From the NCBI GenBank assembly GCA_963807015.1, contig CAWEAS010000013.1:313762-377761 (forward strand): a stretch of DNA of 64,000 nt, read 5' to 3'. Positions within the stretch are counted from its first letter, which is position 1; every line of letters starts with the position of its first letter. The position numbers and the translations under genes are program-made. The notes under the pieces are model-generated. The model was not told the DNA's origin. It was given only the letters and a program-made list of their open reading frames with translations, and ran no database searches. Below are positions 36,480 through 45,849 of this stretch, piece by piece. Source of the stretch: JAJPKK01 sp963807015 (lineage in GTDB: Bacteria; Pseudomonadota; Alphaproteobacteria; Rhizobiales; Xanthobacteraceae).

Positions 36480-37788
36480 CAAGGAGCGGGCGTCAGCATC
36501 GATTGCCCCGACCGCGTGGCCGAGACGTATTTGGCGCGAGAGGGACGATGGCGCCTGCCGCCGCTCGCCGGCATCATTAACGCGCCGATGCTCCGCGCAG
36601 ACGGCTCTTTGCTTGATCTGCCCGGGGTACGACGCGCGAACTGGCCTCCTCTTTCGAACAGACGGTTTGTCTCAGTTCGAGCCGATCCCCCGATCCGCCC
36701 CACGCGCCACGACGCCAAGCGAGCCGCTTGGGCTCTGCTTGAAGACCTCATTTCGACATTCCCGTTCGTAACGGCCAGGCTGATCGTGTCGGTTGCACTC
36801 TCCTTGGCATCCTGTCCGTGCTCGATCGGCGTGTCGGTCGAAACCACCTCGCCGATGCATTCATTCTCGGCGCCGGTCACCGGATCAGGAAAAGTCGATG
36901 CTCGTGGACATCCCCTCGAGTATGATCGCGACCGGCCACAAGGCTCCCGTTCTCGATCAAAGCAAAGATGACGTTGAAACCGATAAACGCATCGGTGGCG
37001 GCGCTATTGCGTGGGGGGAGCCCCCATCATCTCCTTCGACAATGTGGACCGGCCGCTCGACAGCGCACTGCTCTGCCAGGCCCTGACTTCCTCGGGCGTG
37101 ATGCAACTGCGGATACTCGGCAGCAGCCGCGACATCGATGTGCCGAATACGGCCATGTTTTACGCCACGGGCAACAACTTAACGCTCGCGGGTGATCTCA
37201 CCCGTCGCGCTGTCGTCTGCCGCCTGTTCCGCAATGCGAGCGACCCGAGTTGCGCGAGTTCGACCGGAACCCATTGGCGATGATTCGAGAGGATCGCGCG
37301 CGCTACGTTGCGGCAGCTCTCACGATTGTGCGAGCTTACTTCATCACGGAGGACCGCCTCTCGCTCGCGCCGCTCGGCTCCTACGAGGGCTGGTCACAGC
37401 GCGTCCGCGAGGCCCTTGTCTGGCTTGATTGCGCCGATCCCTGCGAGACGATGGCTTCCGCGCGGCGCGCCGATCCGGTCACTTCACATTGTCGAACATG
37501 ATTGTCGCATGGCAGAAAAGCGTCGGGGTCAACAAGCCGATTGCTTCGCAGGGCTTGGTAGAAATTGCCGGCCGCGTCGATCCGGATGGAAGCTTCACGC
37601 ATTCCGACCTTCGCGAAGCGTTGTTTGCCGTCGCTGGCGATAATCGCGGCGGTATCGACGTGCGCAGACTTGGTAAGTGGTTGTCGGAAAATGAAAACCG
37701 CGTGATCAACTTCCGAAAGATCACCCGCTCAGACGCGCAAACGAGCGCCGTCCGCTGGATGATCGTAGAGGTCCAAGGAGTCAGTTAG
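36480..37788 (+). pseudogene. Frameshifted phage/plasmid replication primase-helicase
   Basis: Reading across frames gives one recognisable protein: VAETYLAREGRWRLPPLAGI, then TLRADGSLLDLPG-like sequence, a P-loop (GSGKS if one A near 36890 is removed), LVDIPSSMIATG, the Walker B-like IISFDNVDRPLDSALLCQAL, FYATGNNLTLAGDLTRR (sensor-like), LREFDRNPLAMIREDRARYV and a C-terminal domain FTHSDLREALFAVAGDNRGG. At least four single- or double-base indels interrupt it, several in runs of G, C or A. Similar proteins lie beside integrases and terminases in alphaproteobacterial prophages. Confidence 0.65.
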
Positions 37789-38091
37789 TGAGTCAAATCA
37801 GTTTCCGCCAAGAGGAGTGCAGGAAAGTGTCAGATGATGACACATGTATATGTGACACTTACGTGGGGTGCTCTTACGGCAAACTGATTTTAACTAACTA
37901 ACTGACTTCGCTCGCCTCGGAGCAGTTTTGGCGTTACATTGTGGCAAACGAAATCAGGGCGAACAATCTGGGGGGCCAGTGTCGGCAAAGATGGTCCATC
38001 GTCTTTGCGCAGGCGTTTGAGACGCCGGTATGCGGGGATCGCAATCCGCTGTTTGTAGGCGAAAATCTATTTTACGATATAGCGATAAGAA
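37789..38091. other. A/T-rich non-coding interval
   Basis: About 300 bp, noticeably A/T-richer than its surroundings, with nested inverted repeats at 37825-37860 and short TAAC repeats after them. A plausible regulatory region of the former phage. Confidence 0.4.
37825..37860. repeat. Nested TGACAC dyads
   Basis: Outer arms AAGTGTCA and TGACACTT enclose a further TGACAC half-site and the near-palindromic ACATGTATATGT. Such a cluster is typical of a repressor operator or an iteron region. Confidence 0.5.
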
Positions 38092-38713
38092 ATGGGTCAG
38101 AGACTTCGAAATACCAAGCATGAGCGGTTCGCGCGTGAAGTAGCGGCACTCACTCCGCTTGGCACTGCCTATCGGGAGGCCGGCTTTGGTGGCGATCCGC
38201 GCTGGCATCCATTCAACGCTTCCAAATTAGCCAACAAGCCCCACGTACGGGAGCGCATAGATGAGCTGCGTCTCGAATTCGAAAAGATGAGCGCAATTCA
38301 TGTGGATTATGTCCGCCATCAGCTTCTCCGCATCGTTGAAGCGGATCCTCGCGATCTTTACGGACCTGATCCTAATGATCCCACGGGCAAAGGGCAAACT
38401 ACGCTCGATAACGGACTTGCCTCGGCATCTGTCAGCCGCGATTTCGCGCGTGAAAATTAATCCTGAGACCGGCGAGCCCACCGAGATTGTGCTGGCCAAC
38501 AAAACCGAGGCCTCTGCGACGTTGCTTCGAAGTCTGCCCGGCGGTTCGATCGAGCGTCATGAGCATAGTGGCAGGGATGGTGTGCCGCTGCCGGTCCCAA
38601 TTATCAATTTGTTGGGAAAGCCCGTCGAGTTGTTGTGCGACGGCAATATCGTTGCCGATAAGACCTCTCCCGAACCGAGAACAGACATCGATACGCCGGC
38701 CGCATCTGATTAA
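38092..38713 (+). pseudogene. Phage terminase small subunit, frameshifted (copy 1)
   Basis: The 5' frame (38092-38460) starts MGQRLRNTKHERFAREVAAL and has NASKLANKPHVRERIDELR, the DNA-binding N-terminal pattern of phage small terminases. Near 38390 the frame shifts by one base, and the continuing frame gives LRSITDLPRHLSAAISRVKI and TEIVLANKTEASATLLRSLPGG before a stop at 38713. The direct repeat starts three bases after that stop. Confidence 0.7.
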
Positions 38714-38715
38714 TT

Positions 38716-39187
38716 TGTCGCCCGAGCTAGACGGTTGACGATCTTTTGCTATGCTTGGTCCATGATTCGCCATCGCTGAGCGATATCGGCGTGAGCTAAG
38801 TGGGGGCTCGGTCACGTCTCCTGCCACACGTCCGCAGCGAACGAAATGCTGCAAGGGCGCCGCCGGCCTTGATTGGGCGCACGTCAGCACCACGATACGG
38901 TGCAAGTGCCTCGGACACTTTAACCGGGCCCTGAATGTCCGGGACAAGGACTAGGCGAGGCGCCGGCTATTAACGGCGCATGTGCGCAACAGCAGAGGAT
39001 CGGTAACTCGTTTCTGACTGCCAATGTGGCCGAAGAATTTCGGCAGCAGATGGGCATTGTCGGACTGGGCTGCTGGTGTCCTCGATCTCGACCTAGGCGC
39101 TTTCATCCATGCCATCGATCGATGACGCGGCCATTGAGCCGCTGGATACGCATGCTGCCGCTCGGCGGCTCGGCGTCAAGCCTTGTA
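38716..39187 (+). repeat. Direct repeat copy 2 (472 bp)
   Basis: Second copy of the 34654-35127 repeat, 4.06 kb downstream in the same orientation. It begins directly after the terminase small-subunit stop and runs into the helix-turn-helix gene, which is complete here. The gene content suggests copy 2 is the original and copy 1 the duplicate. Confidence 0.9.
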
Positions 39188-39360
39188 CGTTGCTGAAGTG
39201 GCGATCACAGGGATGTGGGCCGGTGTTCAGCAAACGCGGCCGCAAAGTCATTTATTGCCCGGCTGATCTCGACGCTTACGAACGCGCGACGCGGAAGAGA
39301 TCGACCCGCGGATGCGCCTCCGACGTTCCCGATCATCTCGGCAATCTCGCGGTGGCCTAA
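39109..39360 (+). CDS. Helix-turn-helix DNA-binding protein (excisionase/AlpA-like)
   Basis: 83 residues. The LDTHAAARRLGVKPCTLLKW segment followed by GPVFSKRGRKVIYCPADLDA is the MerR-like HTH_17 fold used by phage excisionases and AlpA-type activators: a short helix pair, then a wing and a strand-turn. The first 26 codons lie in the direct repeat. It ends one base before the next phage gene. Confidence 0.7.
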   Translation: MPSIDDAAIEPLDTHAAARRLGVKPCTLLKWRSQGCGPVFSKRGRKVIYCPADLDAYERATRKRSTRGCASDVPDHLGNLAVA

Positions 39361-39361
39361 C

Positions 39362-39827
39362 ATGGCGCTGCTCTTAAATCCCAAACATGAAGCCTTTGCC
39401 CAGGCGGTAGCGGCTGGTTGTGGCTTGTTGGATGCCTATGAGCGCGCTGGCTTTGTCCGCGCTTATGGCAATCCCAATCGACTGGCGCGGCGGCCGAAGG
39501 TGGCAGCGAGAATTGCGGAGTTGCAGTCTCAGATCAGCCCCGCCGATCTTGTCAACATTGAATACATCCAGCAGAGTAATTGCGCTCAACGCTGAAATTC
39601 TAGGCGCAGCAACGGACCGGGATGCCCTCGCCCGCATCGCCAACGATCTGCATCATCTAGCAGAGGCACTGAACCTTCAGGCTTCGGAAATCGGCGTGCC
39701 TGGGTTGTCAGCCGATATCCAAAAATCCGAGCCGGTCAATCTTGGCTTCGGTCGACAAACGCCGGCGGAGATGCCGGCCACATCGGCCCACTCAGGATAC
39801 AGCGAGACAACCAAATGCTTCCGATAA
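39362..39827 (+). pseudogene. Phage terminase small subunit, frameshifted (copy 2)
   Basis: The 5' frame from the ATG at 39362 reads NPKHEAFAQAVAAGCGLLDA and RLARRPKVAARIAELQSQIS, the small-terminase pattern, but differs in sequence from copy 1, so this is a separate gene and not a duplication. After about 39575 the sense continues one frame over (RIANDLHHLAEALN and onward) to a stop at 39827. Confidence 0.6.
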
Positions 39828-39904
39828 CCGGACTTCTGGTGGGTAATTTCGAAAAGTTGCAGACGGCGCCGCTGCCGTTGCTCAAGCAGTGAAAGAGAAC
39901 GGTC

Positions 39905-40306
39905 ATGTCTTCATGGCAAGTAGTTCCCGCACCGGATTACACGAAGGCGATCTGGACTACGGATTCAAACTCGGCGATCGGTTCGCCGATTGCCGAACTC
40001 GCTATTTAAGGCACGCGCAGGCCGCACGCTGGCTGAACAAAATGCCTTTCCCGATGGCATGCCGGTGCTGAAATATGCGAGCGGTAATCCCGTCAAGGAT
40101 CAATACGGGAATCCTCTGCCGGACATGAACGCAATAAACAACACGAACTTTAAGCTGGGCGGGTAGGATTACGCCAAGGGATTAATGCCCCTTTCGAAGG
40201 GCAGGGCGTCTGGCGCATCAAGATCAAATCGACAGTGCCATCCGAGGTTACGGAACTCCAAATCCGAGCGCTGATAACAAAAGTGCAGCCGGTCCGGGCA
40301 ATATAA
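39905..40306 (+). pseudogene. Broken phage gene, possible internal virion protein
   Basis: Reading across frames: MSSWQVVPAPDYTKAIWTTD, then NSAIGSPIAELAI, KARAGRTLAEQNAFPDGMPV, LKYASGNPVKDQYGNPLPDM and, at the end, VWRIKIKSTVPSEVTELQIR. At least three frame changes occur in 400 bp. The order and style fit podovirus-like virion genes near the ejection-protein block downstream. Confidence 0.45.
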
Positions 40307-40357
40307 TTCTGCCGCGGCAGCAGCAATCTAATCCGGGCCAGCCGTCGCAGCCACGTC

Positions 40358-40609
40358 TTGCGGCAAGCGGCGGTACATCGGCAACGGCCCGGGCGCGATA
40401 CGATCCGCAGCATCGTCACCGAATTCGCCGGTGGCAAGGAAGCGACGCCAATCATCAGCAACACGGTGCGAACGCTGAGAATACATCCCGGTGCGCGGTT
40501 AAGCCCCGATCAGGTCGCGAAGATCAAGTCGTTTCTGTGGGTGCAAATGGACAAGGGCCACGATCTTGAAGACGTAACGCCGCAGCCGGAAGATTCCGAG
40601 CGCAAATGA
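40358..40609 (+). pseudogene. C-terminal fragment of a phage-associated protein
   Basis: 83 codons; from about residue 20 the sequence IVTEFAGGKEATPIISNTVR, followed by SPDQVAKIKSFLWVQMDKGH, looks like real coding sequence, while the first part does not. The upstream half is lost among frameshifts. Confidence 0.35.
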
Positions 40610-40616
40610 ACGGGCC

Positions 40617-42057
40617 ATGAATGGACCGTCGGCGGCTCCCTCCGAGGCAAGCGGCGTTTCTGGCGCGCCAGGTCCGGCGCCGGCGAGCAACCGATCGGCG
40701 ATCACTGCGTCCGCGCCCGTGGAAGCTGCGCTCAGCGATTTGCCGGCGAACGAGGCTGTGTTCCGTGCGGTCGCGGCGGTCCTGCGGCCCGGCGTCGCTC
40801 CGCAAAGCTATCGAGGCTAGGTGTGAGCGGTCGATCGCGCTGTCCAAGGCACGCTGACAAACGCCTATCAGGCGTCGCTTTAGGAATGGCAATGTGCGCG
40901 CCGCAGCCCTCCAGGAGAAGGCTAAGCAATATGCGGCGCTTGTGACAAAGTGCTCGACGCGGCCAAGGCGGCGGCCGAGCCCACCGGTCCGATGAAGGAA
41001 TGGCTCGCTGGTCGGCAGCGCGGCGAAACCCAGGCACAATATGAAGCTCGGGTTGTCGGTGGCAAGAAAGCCGCGACTGCGCCCTACGAAATCGCCGAGG
41101 CGGCACTGCGCGAAGGCGGACGCCCGGTCGCGATTCATCCGAATGAGGTCGTAACTACAGGCGCAGAGATCAATCCGGAGCTCAAGGGCTTCACCGGTTG
41201 GGCTGCCGGCCGGCTCGGTTTGCCGAGCGAGGCCAGCTGCACCGAATGTTCCGGCCGCGCCAGGCGTGCAGGACCATCGGGCGCGCCACTTTGTGGGCCG
41301 GCTCCGGCAGTCCCGGGACAAAGCGCCTTCACGCCGCAGATGATCCGCAATCCCGACGGCAACGTGGTCGTTGTCGCGCCTTACCCTACAAAACTGCGGC
41401 CCAGAATTACGAGAAGGCGCGCGAAACTTACAACGGCGCACAACAGACCAAGCAGACGTTCGCCGAGATGGAAGATTATTTCGGTCATTGAATTCGGCGG
41501 GATGGTCTTCGACCGGCGCTGGTGCTGAGGCGCGGCTCGGCATGGCAAGGGCGATCGACTCAGTGTGGCAAGTGCTCGGCGTCAAGGGTGAGAGCCTGCC
41601 ATTGGATCCCGAAAAAATCGCGAGCTGGGAAGATCACGGAAAAACTCGACCGGGCTCGGCTTCTCCTCGCCCCACTTGGGTGCGCGCGAGGCGATGCAGA
41701 TCGTTCAGGGCGCGATCAAGGCAAATCCCAGCGTGCAGGACACGCCGAAGGGTGCCCTTATGGTGCTCAACACGATCCACCAAAATGCTGAGCGCGATAA
41801 CGACTACTCAGAATTTGAGAACCGCTACGCGCAACTCACGGTGGTGATCTGATTGGCGCCGAGGTCGCGTTCAACAAGCAAAATCCGCCGAGCCTCTATG
41901 CGCGCCGCGCCATCAGTGCAAGCGCAAAGGAACATGCCGCAGAAGGTCGTCGATGACCCTACCGCAACAATAGGGCGGCTGGCGGAGTAGCTTTCGACAA
42001 CAAAATTCGGCGGCAAGGGCGCGGCGAAGACATTCTTGCCGCAGGGGAGTGCGCCCT
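40617..42057 (+). pseudogene. Broken phage internal virion/ejection-type protein
   Basis: Coding pieces in at least three frames: ALSDLPANEAVFRAVAAVLR, WLAGRQRGETQAQYEARVVG, EIAEAALREGGRPVAIHPNE, AFTPQMIRNPDGNVVVVAPY, GMARAIDSVWQVLGVKGESL, IVQGAIKANPSVQDTPKGAL and NDYSEFENRYAQLT. Together they resemble a long helical virion protein such as those ejected by podoviruses. No single frame exceeds about 190 codons. Confidence 0.45.
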
Positions 42058-42058
42058 G

Positions 42059-45000
42059 ATGGCTGAGGCCAATTACTTCGATGGTTACGATATTTTGCGC
42101 TTTGGGCAGTCCGCACCGCCGCCGCGCCCGCAGGTGCCGCCGGCTGATAGCTTTTTGCTGATCGCTTCAGTGGAGCGGGGTCAGCCGCAACGCGAGAAGT
42201 CGAACTATTTCGACAAGTACGATCATCTCCGCTTTGGCGCCGCCGGGAAAGGGCGGCTCCAATTGGGACGTCGCCGTGCAAGTCCCGGTGGCTTCAATGA
42301 GGGCCTCGCCAATGTGGCCGGGGCTCCGGTCGACGCAGCCACATGGCTTTGGAACCAAGGCGTTCGCGGCGCCAACGCTGCTTACCGTGGTGTTCACGGT
42401 GGCGATGAAGATTTAATACCGCCGATCAGGCGACCATTCGGCGGCTCCAAATCCATCAAATCAGGCTTGGGCCTCGTCGGGCTTAATCCGGAAGACATTC
42501 CGGCGCGAACATCGGGAGAGCGTATCGCGCGCGGTGTGGGCGGTGGCGTGGCCGCGGCCATTGCTCCGGAAGCGGTGCTCGGAACGATGGCCCGGGCGAT
42601 CCCAGCTGCAGCGCCCATCGCTGAGACCGGTGCACGATTGTTCGGCCGGACAGAAGGTGCCAGCGATCTTGCGACGAATGTCGCTGCCGGCGCTGCCGCG
42701 GGCGCTGGCGGTGCGGGCGCCGCAGAGTTGGCGCCTGATCAATATAAACCTCTTGCTCACGTCGTGGGATCAATGGCGGCGGGCGTCCCGGTGGCCGCAA
42801 CACCGGCGATTGCCCGTGAAGCTGTGCGGGTTGGCAAGAACTTTGTCGCTCCGATGCACGAAGCTGGCCGCGAAGAGCTGGCCGGCGGGCGGCTCGCCAA
42901 CGCGGCGAACGATGTTTCGGCGGTGCGCGAGGCCATAGACACAGCGCCGCGCGAATTGGTTCCGGGATCCAGGCCAACCACGTTCCAGCTCACCGGCGAC
43001 ACCGGCCTCGGCGCGCTCGAGCGGGATGTGCAGACCCGCAATCCTGCGGAGTTCGCTGAGCGTCGCGGCGAGCAGAATGCCGCTCGCGTCCAGGCACTCC
43101 AAGGCGTTCAGTCCACTGGCGCGCCGGAAGAGATTTCCGGATTTTTGCGAGGTCGCCTCGCCGAGATTGACCATGCGAGCCAGCGGCTGATCGATGATGC
43201 GACAGCGCGAGCGCAGGGCGCGGCGGCGCGGCTCGGCGGGCAAGGCGTGCCCGAGGATTACGGGGCGAGGCTCCGCACCGCTCTTCAGGATGCGGAGGAC
43301 ACGGCTCGCGCCGGTGAGCGCGGTCTATGGAACGCGGTCGATCCCGATGGCAGGCTGACCGTCTCTATGGGGCCGGTCCGGAACGCGGAACGATCAATTT
43401 ACGGCGACATGACCGCAGCAGGCCAGCGGGCGTCACACCGCTCGAAAGCACAATCCGAAAGGTGATCGATACTTATCGGCCCGTCGAGCCTTCCGTGAGT
43501 TGGCTGATCTGCGCAGCGCTGTGTCAACCGCGATGCGGTGAGATGCGTTCGGCGGGCCGTACTCCGGCCTATGCCCGCCTCTCGCGGTTGCGGGAGGCGG
43601 TTGAACAAGCGATCGGCGATACTGTAGAACAACGCGTAGCAAATAAATCCCGCGCCGTTGCTTCCGGGCAGATTTCGCCGGACCAGACAATGGCGGCTCG
43701 CGTTCAGGCACAAGTCGATGAGTGGCGCGCCAGACAAGCCCAAACCGGGCAAAACGCTGGAAGCAATTTTGGCGAACTTCCGGCACCGGAGCGGCCGTTA
43801 GCGCTCGCTCATCTAGAGCAAATCAACAAAGCCTCGGGCGATCTGGAAATCCTTCGGGAGATCAAGGCGTACAAGCGGCTGAACGGCCAACCTTCGACCA
43901 AGCCGCCCGAGAGCGCCTAAACGCCGCCACGGCTGCCACGAGGGATCGTGCCCGCGCCTTCAATCAGGGCGTGGTCGGTCAAATCCTCCGCACGCGTGGT
44001 GATCGCGGCAATTTCCAGATGACCGATGCGGCCGTGCCGGGAAACATCTTCCGGCCCGGCCCTCCTGGCTATGAGGCGGTGCAGTCCTTCCGGCGGGCAA
44101 TCGGCAATGATGATCAGGCTCTCGGCGCACTTCAGGATGCGGTCGCTGCGTCAGCTCGGCGCTATGCGCAGCGTCCGGACGGCACGATCGATGCCACGAA
44201 GCTGCAACGCTGGCGGAGTGTGCACGCGGATGCGTTGCGCGCGTTGCCCGAGGATGTGACGCGCGAATTCGGCGACGCCGGCCGCGCGGCAACAGCGATC
44301 GACGCTGCCGCCCAGGCTCGGCGGACCGCGCTTGATGCCTACCAGCAAGGCGCGATAGGCCGGCTGATCGGTGTCAGTGATCCTGCCGACGTGGTGAAGA
44401 CCGTCGGCGGCATCTTCTCGCGCAATGACGCGACGGCTTCGATGCAGCGCCTGGCGCAGGAAGTGGCGCGCGATCCCGATGCCCGCGACGGGCTGCGCAA
44501 GGCTGTTATCGACTACACGTACGGGCGCTTTGTATCGAACACGAAGCCGCCACGACCCGCACCGGTCAGATGAAGAGCGACACGTTTCAAGGCTTCGTGC
44601 GCCACAATCGCGCGGCGCTGCGCCAGGTCTTCTCGGAGGCTGAGGTCAATGCGCTGTCGGCGATTGCTGCTGATTTGCAGCGCGCGAGCCGCTCGCTCAC
44701 CGCAGTCCAAATCCCAGGTCAATCGAATACGGCGCAGGACACGATCGCGGCGCTCGAAAAGAAGCCGGAAGGCCATGGATCATTGTTGACACAAGCGATC
44801 TTGGCCGGCGCCGCCGGCTATGAGGTCCACGGTATGAAGGGTGCCGCGTTGGGCCTGGCCGGTGCCTTTGGCAAGTATTTCACGCACAAGCTCCGGGAAG
44901 CCGGCATGGAAAAGGTCGAGGACCTCGTCAAGCAGGCGATGATCGATCCCGATACCGCGCGTCATCTGCTCTCGCGGGCGCCACCGAACTCGACGGCCTC

Positions 45001-45091
45001 CAGTGCAGCGAAGATGAAGCTTGCGCAGCGGTTGGCTCGGCTCTCGGTGTTTGAACAGGCCCAAAACAAGGGAGGGGACTTCCGGCCATGA
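42059..45091 (+). pseudogene. Large phage virion (ejection-type) protein in several frames
   Basis: About 1010 codons if joined. The first frame (42059-43465) repeats an ANYFDGYDILRFG-like motif, then has a Gly/Ala-rich region and long helices; the sense then moves to frames ending 43920, 44573 and 45091, the last carrying FQGFVRHNRAALRQVFSEAE and a Gly/Ala membrane-like stretch (GAAGYEVHGMKGAALGLAG). Size, composition and position after terminase and other virion pieces suggest an internal virion protein that forms the DNA-ejection conduit. Confidence 0.5.
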
Positions 45092-45343
45092 TCAACTCGG
45101 AACTGTCCCCGGTGGTCGCTGCATCGCCTTATCAGCCATCTCGGTTAGATCAGCAGCAAGTGCGCGGGCTTGCTTCGGTGTCATGGCGAACGTCAGAAAT
45201 CGCGATGACCTTCCGATCTCTTCCGCATGATCTACAAATTCTAGCCGCAAGCCGCATCCGGTTTGAGCCAGGAGCGCCGTCTCATAACCAACAACCGGGT
45301 GCAGGATTACGAGTCCTTGCTCGTCGGTTTCCCAGTTCGGCAT
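45092..45343 (-). CDS. Small conserved protein, phage-associated, unknown function
   Basis: 83 residues, antisense to the phage block and directly abutting it. It has GLVILHPVVGYETALLAQTG and a C-terminal helix FAMTPKQARALAADLTEMAD. Short proteins with this TP-x-QA-x-x-LA-x-x-L pattern are frequent in prophages and islands of Nitrobacteraceae and have no known function. The frame is intact, unlike its neighbours. Confidence 0.55.
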   Translation of the reverse strand: MPNWETDEQGLVILHPVVGYETALLAQTGCGLRLEFVDHAEEIGRSSRFLTFAMTPKQARALAADLTEMADKAMQRPPGTVPS

Positions 45344-45388
45344 GACAGACCTTCCTTTGCTGAAGAATTAACCGGATGGATTGTGCTC

Positions 45389-45772
45389 ATGTTGTCAGAA
45401 AGCTGTAGGACGGTCACTGCTGATCACCTCGCGCAATTTCCCACCTTCTGTGCGGTTGTCCGAATGGAAGATGATCCCTCGGTTGCGAAATGGATCGAGT
45501 TTTGGGCGCCGAAATCGACCGGTGATATCGAGTGGGACTATGTGGCCGGCGATCTTTATGGCGAGGAGGCCATCCTTTACGTCCGCAATCACGACAAGCC
45601 GGAGTTCCTCACCTGCGTGCTGCTATCGATCGGAATGGTGCTGCACTTTAACTCACGGTGCGCGGGTCCTTTGGAACGCGGGTTCATCGATCGCGTGCTT
45701 AAGGACTTTCCGGATGCGATCGATCGCGTGTTCATGCTCGTGCATCAGCATCATCCAGAGGTGCTGAATTGA
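45389..45772 (+). CDS. Hypothetical protein
   Basis: 127 residues from the ATG at 45389 (the frame is open from 45263, but that part is antisense to the previous gene). Acidic and Tyr/Trp-rich centre (VAKWIEFWAPKSTGDIEWDY) and a C-terminal segment with several His (VHQHHPEVLN). No family recognised. Confidence 0.5.
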   Translation: MLSESCRTVTADHLAQFPTFCAVVRMEDDPSVAKWIEFWAPKSTGDIEWDYVAGDLYGEEAILYVRNHDKPEFLTCVLLSIGMVLHFNSRCAGPLERGFIDRVLKDFPDAIDRVFMLVHQHHPEVLN

Positions 45773-45849
45773 GAGAGCTTCACGCGAGCCTGCTGCGGTG
45801 TTGTTCCGATAATCCAAATTCTGGGCACTAAACCCGCGCTAACAATGGC

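Noticed and set aside
36239..36880. 213-codon minus-strand frame
   Set aside because: Antisense to recognisable primase-helicase remnants; composition is that of a shadow frame.
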